A stretch of DNA of 64,000 nt from Cellulosimicrobium sp. Marseille-Q4280 (GTDB taxonomy: Bacteria > Actinomycetota > Actinomycetes > Actinomycetales > Cellulomonadaceae). The position numbers and the translations under genes are program-made. The DNA lies in the NCBI RefSeq assembly GCF_943181405.1, contig NZ_CALPBY010000003.1, positions 620,001 through 684,000 of the forward strand, read 5' to 3'. The notes beneath the pieces were generated by a model. It was not told where the DNA came from, ran no database searches, and saw only the letters and a program-made list of their open reading frames with translations. Positions 32,315 through 40,400 of this stretch are shown piece by piece (the stretch's first letter is position 1; every line of letters starts with the position of its first letter).

Positions 32315-33993
32315 CGGTCCTCCTTCGGGCCGTCGGAGCCGGTCCTGGTGCCGGTCGGTGCGCCGTCCCGGGTGCTCGCCCCCGGTGCGGGCTCGTCGTG
32401 CCCGGGAAGGTCGTCGGTGTGCACGACGGCGTCGAGGTCGACCGCGACGTGCTCCGCCGACTCCTCGCCCGCTCCGGTCGCGAGCGCCATGACGGTCTCC
32501 TCGTCGCTGCCCGCGGGAAGCTCCCCGGCGAGCCGCCCGTCGCGCATCACGAGGATGCGGTCGGCCATGGCGACGACCTCGGGCAGCTCCGAGGAGATGA
32601 CGAGGACGGCCACGCCCTGCGCGGTGAGCTCGCGCATGAGGTCGTACACCGCGCGCTTCGCGCCCACGTCGATGCCGCGCGTCGGCTCGTCGAGGACGAT
32701 GACCTGCGGGTCCGTCACGAGCCACTTGGCCAGGACGACCTTCTGCTGGTTGCCGCCCGACAGGTACTGGACCTCCGCCTCCTGCGAGCTCGCGACGAGC
32801 TCGAGCGAGGTGAGGATGCCGGGGATGCGGCGGGCGCGACGGTCCGCCGAACCCGGCACCACCGCGTCCAGCACGAGGCGCGCGTTGGCGAGGATGGACT
32901 GACCGAGCGCGAGGCCCTCGGCCTTGCGGTCCTCCGTCACCAGGGCCAACCCGGCCCGGACGGCCTGCCGCGGCGAGCGGACGTCGACCGGCTTCCCGCC
33001 GACGAGCACGCGGCCGCGCGTGAAACCCGCGATCCCGAAGATCCCGTGCGCGATCTCGGTGCGCCCGGAACCCTGGAGGCCCGCGAGCGCCACGATCTCG
33101 CCCGCGCGCACCTCGAGGGAGACGCCGTCGACCTGGGCGTTGCCCACGTCCTCCAGCGCGAGCCGCACCTCGCCCGGCACGGTCGCCGGGTCCTTGTCGG
33201 GGAAGTACCCGGCGAACTCGCGGCCCACCATGGTGCGCACGAGCCCGTCGGGGTCGATGTCCGCGGTGGGAGTCGTGAGTACGTGGTTCCCGTCCTTGAG
33301 CACGGTGATCGTGTCGCAGAGGTCGAAGATCTCCTTGAGCCGGTGCGACACGTAGAGGATCGCGACGCCACGCTCCTTGAGCCGGTGGACGAGCTCGTAG
33401 AGCAGCTCGACCTCCTGGTCGGCGAGGGCCGCGGTCGGCTCGTCCATCGAGATGATCCGGGCGTCGTAGGACACCGCCTTGACGATCTCGACGACCTGCT
33501 GCTGCGCGACCGAGAGCGAGCCGACGCGCTGGTGAGCCGAGAGGCTCGACAGCCCGAGGTCGGCGAGGAGCCGGTCCGTGTCGTCGTGCATGCGGCGCCG
33601 GTCCACGAGCCCGGCGCGGCGCGGCTCACGGCCGAGGTAGACGTTCTCTGCGACGGACCGCTCGGGCAGGAGGTTGAACTCCTGGAAGACGGTCGAGACG
33701 CCCGCGTGCTGGGCGGCGAGCGGCGACGCGAAGGTCGTGACCTGCCCGTCGAGCTCGAGCGTGCCGCCGTCGGGACGGTGGACGCCGGCGATGATCTTCA
33801 TGAGCGTGGACTTGCCGGCGCCGTTCTCCCCGACGAGCGCGTGCACCTCTCCCGCACGCACGTCCAGGTCGATGCCGCGCAGCACGGAGTTGCCGAAGAA
33901 CTCCTTGCCGACGCCACGCAGGCGCAGGAGCGGCTCCGGCCCGCCGTCCCCGGGGGCAGGACGCTGCGGCTCGTGCGTGGTCGTCGCGGTCAT
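32311..33993 (-). CDS. sugar ABC transporter ATP-binding protein (RbsA-like, operon A)
   Basis: 560-residue protein with two fused nucleotide-binding domains. The first has Walker A GENGAGKST, signature LSVAQQQVVEI and Walker B RIISMDEPTAAL. The second has the degenerate P-loop GLQGSGRTEIA typical of this family, signature LSGGNQQKVVLAKWL and Walker B VIVLDEPTRGIDVGAK. RbsA-type proteins are usually about 500 residues; this one has an extra acidic, Pro/Thr/Gly-rich tail of about 50 residues after the second domain. It overlaps the Gfo/Idh gene upstream and the permease downstream by 4 bp each, so the first four genes of operon A are translationally coupled. Confidence 0.95.
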   Translation of the reverse strand: MTATTTHEPQRPAPGDGGPEPLLRLRGVGKEFFGNSVLRGIDLDVRAGEVHALVGENGAGKSTLMKIIAGVHRPDGGTLELDGQVTTFASPLAAQHAGVSTVFQEFNLLPERSVAENVYLGREPRRAGLVDRRRMHDDTDRLLADLGLSSLSAHQRVGSLSVAQQQVVEIVKAVSYDARIISMDEPTAALADQEVELLYELVHRLKERGVAILYVSHRLKEIFDLCDTITVLKDGNHVLTTPTADIDPDGLVRTMVGREFAGYFPDKDPATVPGEVRLALEDVGNAQVDGVSLEVRAGEIVALAGLQGSGRTEIAHGIFGIAGFTRGRVLVGGKPVDVRSPRQAVRAGLALVTEDRKAEGLALGQSILANARLVLDAVVPGSADRRARRIPGILTSLELVASSQEAEVQYLSGGNQQKVVLAKWLVTDPQVIVLDEPTRGIDVGAKRAVYDLMRELTAQGVAVLVISSELPEVVAMADRILVMRDGRLAGELPAGSDEETVMALATGAGEESAEHVAVDLDAVVHTDDLPGHDEPAPGASTRDGAPTGTRTGSDGPKEDR

Positions 33994-35249
33994 CGGGGCA
34001 CCTCCACCCAGCCGCCGGACCGCACGGACTCGCCGACGGCCGCGGCGAGCCGTGCGGCGCGCAGCCCGTCGTCGAACGTGGGCAGCCCGTCGGGGACGGT
34101 CCCGCGGACCGCGGCGGCCGTGTCGGCGACGAGCGCGTCGAAGCAGTCCTGGTAGCCCTGGGCGTGGCCTGCGGGGAGCCGGGAGTACCGCGCGGCGGCC
34201 GGTGACAGCGTCTCCGGGTCGCGCACGAGCAGGCGGCTGCCGTCGCGGCGCCCCTCCCACAGGGTCTCGGGCTGCTCCTGGTCGAAGGAGAGTGTCGACT
34301 CGGTACCCGAGATCTCGAGGTGCAGGCGGTTCTTGCGGCCCGCCGACACTTGGGAGATCACGGCCGTCCCCAGCGCGCCGCGGTCCGTCTCGTACTGCAG
34401 CGTGACGAGGTCCTCGGTCGCGACGGGACGCGCGACCCCGTCAGCGCCGCGGCGGAGCGGGTTGACCGTCGCCGACCGGGCGACGAGGCGGGCGATCCGG
34501 TGGCCCGTGGTGAACTCGAGCAGGTCGCAGAAGTGGGACCCGATGTCGCCGAACGCGCGGCTCTCGCCGCCGAGGGCGGGGTCGACGCGCCAGTTGTCGT
34601 CCGAGTCGCGCAGGAGCCAGTCCTGCAGGTAGGAGCCGTGCACGAGCGAGACGGCCCCGACCTGCCCGGTGCGGACGCGCTCGCGCGCCTCGCGGACCAT
34701 CGGGTGGAACCGGTAGACGAACGGCACGACGGCGACCCGCCCGTCGGCAGCACGGGCCTCGGCGGCGAGCGCGGCGAGCTCCTCCGCACCCGCCACGTCG
34801 ACGGCGAGCGGCTTCTCGCACACGACGTGCTTGCCGGCCCGGAGGGCGGCCCGGGCGAGCTGGACGTGGAGGTGGTTGGGCGTGCACACGTGCACGACGT
34901 CCACCTCGGGCGACGTCACGAGCTCCTCCGCGGTCGCGACGGCCGCCTGGGCGCCGAGCGCTCCGGCCCCGTCACGGGCCGTCTCGAGGTCGGCGGCCGC
35001 GACGAGGGTGACGAAGCCCCCGCCGGTCCGCACGGCGCGGGCGTGGACGCCGCCCATGAACCCGGTCCCGAGGATGCCCGCGCGATACCCGGACGCGGGC
35101 AGGGCGGCAGGCACGGGCTCAGGGCGTGCGGCGGCGCGGGGGGACGCGGCGGTCGGTGCTCCGGTGGCAGTGGTCGTCGCTCCCGGGACCCGCGTGCCCG
35201 GCACCAGTGCCGGGTCGACCAGGTCCTGCGCGACGTCGTCGGCTCGCAT
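33990..35249 (-). CDS. Gfo/Idh/MocA family oxidoreductase (operon A)
   Basis: NAD(P)-dependent sugar/polyol dehydrogenase family, 419 residues from the ATG at 35249. A low-complexity N-terminal extension of about 55 residues precedes the Rossmann motif AGILGTGFMGGVHARAV. The family marks VDVVHVCTPNHLHV, GKHVVCEKPLAVDVAGAEEL (catalytic Lys), FVYRFHP and GGESRAFGDIGSHFCDLLEF (catalytic Asp/His) follow. The LQDWLL...WRVDPALGG segment resembles levoglucosan-dehydrogenase/DgpA-like members. The start is set by a TTGACG-N17-TACGTT promoter whose -10 is exactly 7 nt before this ATG, making the mRNA leaderless; an in-frame ATG at 35285 would lie inside the -35 box. First gene of operon A. Substrate and cofactor not determinable. 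Confidence 0.92.
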   Translation of the reverse strand: MRADDVAQDLVDPALVPGTRVPGATTTATGAPTAASPRAAARPEPVPAALPASGYRAGILGTGFMGGVHARAVRTGGGFVTLVAAADLETARDGAGALGAQAAVATAEELVTSPEVDVVHVCTPNHLHVQLARAALRAGKHVVCEKPLAVDVAGAEELAALAAEARAADGRVAVVPFVYRFHPMVREARERVRTGQVGAVSLVHGSYLQDWLLRDSDDNWRVDPALGGESRAFGDIGSHFCDLLEFTTGHRIARLVARSATVNPLRRGADGVARPVATEDLVTLQYETDRGALGTAVISQVSAGRKNRLHLEISGTESTLSFDQEQPETLWEGRRDGSRLLVRDPETLSPAAARYSRLPAGHAQGYQDCFDALVADTAAAVRGTVPDGLPTFDDGLRAARLAAAVGESVRSGGWVEVPR

Positions 35250-35256
35250 GACTGAC

Positions 35257-35285
35257 AACGTAGGGGCACTTCTGACGACCGTCAA
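35257..35285 (-). promoter_or_regulatory. promoter of operon A
   Basis: TTGACG (35285-35280), 17-bp spacer, TACGTT (35262-35257), then 7 nt to the ATG at 35249 on the minus strand. The -35 box is one arm of the operator. Confidence 0.8.
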
Positions 35286-35292
35286 CCAAAAG
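35269..35292. promoter_or_regulatory. ROK operator, site A
   Basis: A 24-bp element that covers the -35 and half of the spacer of the operon A promoter. It matches sites B (47717-47740) and C (47999-48022) at most positions; shared features are a 5' CTT, an arm ending in CG, CGTCAA, and a terminal AAG. Binding by the ROK regulator at 48083 is inferred. Confidence 0.75.
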
Positions 35293-35350
35293 CCGACCGA
35301 TTGTGGTCTCGTTTAGGTGAAGTCACCCATAAAACAATCACGAACGAACA

Positions 35351-35391
35351 CGCCACCGCCCCCGGCCGCGAAGCGGACGGAGGCGGTGGCG
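35351..35391 (-). terminator. terminator of operon B
   Basis: 10-bp stem CGCCACCGCC/GGCGGTGGCG with an inner CCGC-GAA-GCGG hairpin, followed on the minus strand by a T-rich tail (TTGTTTTA about 13 nt on). It ends operon B about 65 bp before the operon A promoter. Confidence 0.75.
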
Positions 35392-35444
35392 CATCGGACG
35401 TCGTGCCCCGGGCGCAGGACCCGGGAGCCGTGCGGCGGCAGGCG

Positions 35445-36446
35445 CTACTTCGTCGAGAACGCGGCGTCGAACGCGGCGTCGGGCGCGTCGAACGCGTACT
35501 TCTTGACGAACTCGAGGGCTTCGGGGGCGCCGATCAGGCGGTCCATGCCGGCGTCCTCCCACTCGACGGAGATCGGGCCGTCGTAGCCGATCGTGTTGAG
35601 CATGCGGAACGCGTCCTCCCAGGGCACGTCCCCGTGGCCGGTCGAGATGAAGTCCCAGCCGCGACGCGGGTCGGCCCAGGCGAGGTGCGAGCCCATCCGG
35701 CCGTTGCGGCCGTTGCCCATCCGCTTCTTCGTGTCCTTGCAGTCCACGTGGTAGATGCGGTCCTTGAAGTCCCACAGGAAGCTGACCGGGTCGAGGTCCT
35801 GCCACACCATGTGGCTCGGGTCCCAGTTGAGGCCGAAGGCCTCGCGGTGCCCGATCGCCTCGAGCGTGCGCACGGTCGTCCAGTAGTCGTACGCGATCTC
35901 GCTCGGGTGCACCTCGTGCGCGAACCGCACGCCGACCTCGTCGAACACGTCGAGGATCGGGTTCCAGCGGTCGGCGAAGTCCTGGTAGCCGGCGTCGATC
36001 GCCTCCTGGGAGACCGGCGGGAACATCGCGACGTACTTCCAGATCGCGGAGCCGGTGAACCCGACGACGGTCTTCACGCCGAGCTTCGCGGCGAGGCGCG
36101 CGGTGTGCTTCATCTCCTCCGCGGCACGCTGGCGCACGCCCTCGGGGTCGCCGTCGCCCCAGACGACGTCCGGCAGGATGTCGCGGTGGCGCTGGTCGAT
36201 CGGGTCGTCGCACACGGCCTGACCCTTGAGGTGGTTCGAGATGGCGTAGACCTTGAGGTCGTACTTCGCCAGCAGGTCGAGCTTGCCCTGGACGTACTCC
36301 TCGTCGTCCCAGCGCCACGGGTCGAGGTGGTCGCCCCAGCAGGCGATCTCGAGCCCGTCGTAGCCCCACCCGGAGGCCAGGCGGGCCACCTCCTCGAACG
36401 GCAGGTCGGCCCACTGCCCCGTGAAGAGGGTGATCGGTCGTGCCAT
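35445..36446 (-). CDS. sugar phosphate isomerase/epimerase family TIM barrel (operon B)
   Basis: The 333-residue xylose-isomerase-like TIM barrel has likely metal ligands in [12 protein letters not shown] (about 179-190), [14 protein letters not shown] (about 213-226), [10 protein letters not shown] and ISVEWEDAG (about 287-295). It begins [20 protein letters not shown] and has [14 protein letters not shown] near 28-41. This longer branch differs from the tagatose-epimerase-like barrel of operon A; relatives occur with Gfo/Idh oxidoreductases in oxidative glycoside-cleavage clusters. The ATG at 36446 follows GAAGGAG. Last gene of operon B, followed by a good terminator. Whether it isomerises, eliminates or hydrates a keto-sugar is not known. 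Confidence 0.88.
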   Translation of the reverse strand: MARPITLFTGQWADLPFEEVARLASGWGYDGLEIACWGDHLDPWRWDDEEYVQGKLDLLAKYDLKVYAISNHLKGQAVCDDPIDQRHRDILPDVVWGDGDPEGVRQRAAEEMKHTARLAAKLGVKTVVGFTGSAIWKYVAMFPPVSQEAIDAGYQDFADRWNPILDVFDEVGVRFAHEVHPSEIAYDYWTTVRTLEAIGHREAFGLNWDPSHMVWQDLDPVSFLWDFKDRIYHVDCKDTKKRMGNGRNGRMGSHLAWADPRRGWDFISTGHGDVPWEDAFRMLNTIGYDGPISVEWEDAGMDRLIGAPEALEFVKKYAFDAPDAAFDAAFSTK

Positions 36447-36483
36447 GGTCGTTCTCCTTCGTCGATCTCGGTTCGGCCCGGGG

Positions 36484-37161
36484 TCACCGGGTGGACGTGC
36501 TGGTCAAGGATCGGGCGCGTCGACGTGCCACGACGACGCCGAGCGCACCCACCGCGACGACGGCCGCGGCGAGCAGCACCCACAGGAGCGGCCCGGACCC
36601 GGAGGACGACGCCCCGTCGCCCTCGCCGGGGTCGGCGGCCGCGTCGGACCCGGCCGTCGACCCCTCGGTGGCGTCGCCGTCGGCCGCGTCCGCGGCGCTC
36701 CCGTCGCCCTCCGCGGGCGCCGGTGGCTCGGCCGGCGGGACGACGTCGACCTCGGCGCTCGCGGTCGCCTCGGACGGGTCCGTCATCGTCGCCGTGAGCA
36801 CCCAGTGGCCCTCGGCCAGGACGCCGGGGTCGGACACGTACCAGCCGACCCCCTCGGAGGCGGAGCGCAGCGCGATCGGTCCGACCGTCTCCCCCGCGTC
36901 GGACTCGGCCGTGACGGAGACGTCGGCCGCCTCTTCGACCGGGTGCCCGTCGATCTTGTAGGTGAGGTTCGCCGAGACCCCGCCCGCGCCGTCGGTCCCG
37001 AGCGAGATGACGATGTCGCCGCCGTGCGCCGTCGCCGGCGCCGTCAGCCCCGCGAGGACGAGGACGGCACCGAGCGCAGCGGTCAGCAGCACGCGGACCG
37101 CGGTCACGGGCGCCGTCAGGGCCGTCGACCGCCGCGGGGCGGTCCGGGGGGAACGAGACAT
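36484..37161 (-). CDS. membrane-anchored extracytoplasmic protein with predicted N-terminal histidine (CopC-like)
   Basis: 225 residues. A signal peptide of about 45 residues (hydrophobic core [19 protein letters not shown]) ends APATA, so cleavage would leave a mature protein starting HGGDIVIS. A single beta-sandwich-like domain follows (about 46-140; [34 protein letters not shown]). Then comes a Pro/Ala/Gly/Asp-rich stalk, and a C-terminal span (about 193-213) with an Arg-rich inside tail. A mature N-terminal His plus inner His residues recalls copper-binding histidine-brace proteins (CopC, LPMO-like), but I cannot confirm the family. It lies between the ThuA fusion and the TIM barrel of operon B. 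ATG follows GAGGAG. Confidence 0.8.
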   Translation of the reverse strand: MSRSPRTAPRRSTALTAPVTAVRVLLTAALGAVLVLAGLTAPATAHGGDIVISLGTDGAGGVSANLTYKIDGHPVEEAADVSVTAESDAGETVGPIALRSASEGVGWYVSDPGVLAEGHWVLTATMTDPSEATASAEVDVVPPAEPPAPAEGDGSAADAADGDATEGSTAGSDAAADPGEGDGASSSGSGPLLWVLLAAAVVAVGALGVVVARRRARSLTSTSTR

Positions 37162-37177
37162 CGGGTGGTCTCCTCGT

Positions 37178-37213
37178 CGTGTCGGTCGGACGTGTCGTGT
37201 CGGTCGGACGTGT
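37178..37213. repeat. 18-bp tandem duplication
   Basis: Two exact copies of CGTGTCGGTCGGACGTGT, followed by a partial CGTGTCGTGTC, upstream of the membrane-anchored protein gene. Confidence 0.75.
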
Positions 37214-37233
37214 CGTGTCGTGTCAGTCGTCTC

Positions 37234-37325
37234 ACGGGGACCGTGCGGTCCCCGGGGTGCCCCGGCGCCGGGCCGGAGCGCCCGGTACCCGGGCGCCGGG
37301 GCCGAGGACCGCGGACGGTCCCCGT
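37234..37325 (-). terminator. 92-nt extended inverted repeat after the second ThuA fusion gene
   Basis: An outer stem of 18 bp with a 2-nt bulge (37234-37251 with 37306-37325) encloses a 10-bp stem CCCCGGCGCC/GGCGCCGGGG (37260-37269 with 37292-37301). It lies 122 bp past the fusion stop. Very stable; could terminate, attenuate or stabilise. Confidence 0.5.
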
Positions 37326-37447
37326 CGTGCTCGTCGTGCGGGCAGGGTACGGGCGGTCCGGCCGATGGACCTCCCGTACCCCTGTGCGCCCGTGCGGCGA
37401 GCGCGTCGCCCGGCGGGTCGGCGCGTGCGCCGACCCGCCGGAACCTG

Positions 37448-40400
37448 TCAGGCGCAGCTCTGAGCGGCGTGCTCCACCGTCTCGGAGAACGTCCTCCCCT
37501 CGGCGTCGGTGGCCGTGACGGTCACGGACCCGGCGTCCACCGCGACGGCGCGCGCGGCGAACGACTGGTACGCGGCCTTGCCCGGCGCGACGTCGGCGAA
37601 CGACTTCGACCCGTACGGGGTCTCGAGGGTCACCGCGAGCGGCACCTCGTCGTCGTTCGTCGCCCGCACCGCGAGGAAGACCTTGCCGGCGATGCACCGC
37701 GGCTCGGCCGTCACGGTGACCGCGAGCGGCGCCGGCTCGTCGTCGACCACCCGGAAGTAGTCGAACGACGCCGGAGCACCGGTGTCGGCCGCGGCACCGA
37801 GCGCGAAGAGACCGACCTGGGCCCCGGCGGCGGGAGCGTTGGTCACGCTCTCGTCGAACGTGGTCCACGTCGTGCCGTCCGCGCTGTACGCACCGGCGAA
37901 CGTGTCACCGGAGCGCGTCAGGCGCAGGTGCCACACGTCACCCGTGAGGCTCCCCGTCTGGGGCTGCGGGTTCTGCACCACGCCGCCGACCTCGCTGCGC
38001 AGCTCGATCCGGGCGTTCTTGGCCTGGCCCGCCGTGTTGTCGACGACGTAGTCGAGCTTGACGTAGTTGTCGTCGTCGCCGTAGACCAGCAGGCCGCCCT
38101 GCTGGTACTGACGATCCAGCGCCGAGCCGTCGACCACGGTCTCCACCGTCCACTCCTCACCCGGCTGGTCCTGCAGCACCAGGTTCGGCACGGGTCGGTT
38201 GTCCGTCCCGTAGATGTCGGTCGGGGTCGTGTCGATCTGCAGCGAGCCGTCCGCCACGCGGTAGCCCGTCGGGTCCTCGTTCACGACCGTCCAGCGGCAC
38301 GCGTCGAGCGCGTCGCCGTCGAACTCGTCGTCCGGCCCGGGGGCGGACGCCGTGTCGTCGGGCGTGATGTGGAACCAGTCGAACTGGGCGTCCAGGATCG
38401 GCGACGCCGTCCCGTTGCCCTTGAGCGACACGAGGCCGATCTGCGCGTTCTCGAGGTCGGCGATCGACTTGGTCTGCGGCATCGTCGTGAAGGTGGTGCC
38501 GTCGGCCGAGTATGCCGCCTGGAGAGACGCCCCGTCACTGACGAAGCGCACGTAGACCGTGTCGGGGAACGCCGCGCCGAGAGCGGCGGAGTTGGACTCC
38601 CCGACCTCGTTGGGAGCGGCGTTCTCCTCCCGGATGAACTGGAAGATGCGCGTCGCCGGGTCGGCCGCGGCCGAGCGTCCCTGGATCACCATCTTCGCGT
38701 AGTTGTCCTGGTCCTCCCAGATGACGAGGCCCGCCTGCTGGTACTGCTGGCGTGCCGGCAGCGTCAGCTTGGCCGTGGCCGTGAACGGCCCGTCCGGCAG
38801 GTCCTGGAGCACCAGGTTGGGCACCGTCGTGTTGTTCGTGCCGTAGAAGTCGGTCGCCGTGGTGGGCACCACGAGCTGACCGTCCTCGACCGCCAGGTTC
38901 TGGTCGCGGTTCAGGACCGTCCAGCGGTCCTCGTCGAGCTCCGCGCCGAGGAAGTCGTCCGAGCGGCCCGAGAAGCACATCCCCGGGTCGGTCTGCTCGG
39001 CCTCCACCGTCACGGTCGTGTACTCGACCGAGTACGCGCCGCGCTCGTCCGTGGCACGGACCTGGAGCCGGTACTCGCCCGGCTCGTCGTACGTGACCTC
39101 GAACGAGCCCGTACCGTCGACGAAGCCGTCACCGAGACCGGCGTCCCAGGCGAACTTGACCGCCTCGTCCTCCGGGTCGGTGGCCGTCGCCGTCGCCGTG
39201 ACGGTCAGCGGTGCGGTGCCCGAGGTCGGCGTGACCTCGAACGTGTCGATCGACGGACGGACGTTGTCCGTGACGCCGCGACCGTTGACGACCATCCAGT
39301 TGACGTTCGACTGGCCTGTCGTCTGGACGAAGTACAGCGTGCCGCTGCCCTCCGGGACGTCGTGCAGCTCGGCCGTGATGTCCGAGTAGGTCTGCCAGGC
39401 ACCCGCAGGAACGGTGAGGCTGCCGATCTCCGGCCCCTCCGGGTCGTCCCAGCGCAGCGAGACGGTCCCGCCGGGCTCCGACGCCGCGCGCAGCGTGATC
39501 GAGTCGACGTTCGCCAGGGAGATCGGCTCGTGCGCCCACCAGTCGTCCACCTCGATGAACCCGATGTTCAGGCCACCGCCCGCGGTGTCGCCCGTGGTCT
39601 CGGTCTGCACGCCGGGGTCGCCCGCGCTCGTCGAGCCCTCGAGACGACCGGTCGACGTGAAGAACTCCGACTGGAGCAGCTTCGGCTGGAGGATCTGCAG
39701 GTCGTTCGCCGTCAGCGGGACGCCCACGGCGCCACCGTCGTCGGTGTACATCGCCTCGACCACCCAGAAGATGTTCGACTCGATGCCGTGGCCCTCGTCG
39801 CGCGCCGTCTGGAGCGTGCCCTCGCAGCCCGTGAGCTCCTCCATCGGGTGAGCGTGCGAGTCGTGGCCGAGCGACGTGAACAGCGTGACGTTCTCGCACG
39901 TGACCTCCCCGTCGGGGTCGTCCACGGCGATCTCGTACCTCACCTGGTCACCCCACTCGAAGAAGCCGCCGTTCTCCGGGAACGTGATGGAGACGGTCGG
40001 TGCCTCGTTGCCGACGACGATCGTCACGTTCGCGACGCCGGTCGCGCCGTTCTCGTCCGTCGCGACCAGCTGGGCGGTGTAGCTGCCGTTCTCCGTGTAC
40101 GTGTGCACGGGGTTCGCCTCGGTGGACGGCTCCGAGCCGTCGCCGAAGGTCCACTGGAGCGTGAGCGGGTCGCCCGCCGGGTGACGGGTGCCCTCCGAGG
40201 AGAACTGCACCGTCAGCGGCGCGGCGCCGCTCGTCACGTCCGCGCTCGCGCGGGCGATCGGGGCGGGGTCGCCCTGGACGTAGTTGACCTTGTAGACGCC
40301 GCTGGAGTCGTTGTTCCCGCCGAAGCCGGAACCCCAGTCGATGACGTACAGCGCGCCGTCGGGCCCGAAGTCGAAGTCCATCGGACGGTCGAAGCCGACC

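Noticed and set aside
35316-35327. GGTGA-AG-TCACC palindrome between the operon B terminator and the operon A promoter
   Set aside because: Short, upstream of the -35, and no second copy was found at other promoters here; too weak to call an operator.
37178-37213. CRISPR-like repeat
   Set aside because: Only two adjacent 18-bp copies with no spacers and no cas genes; a simple tandem duplication.
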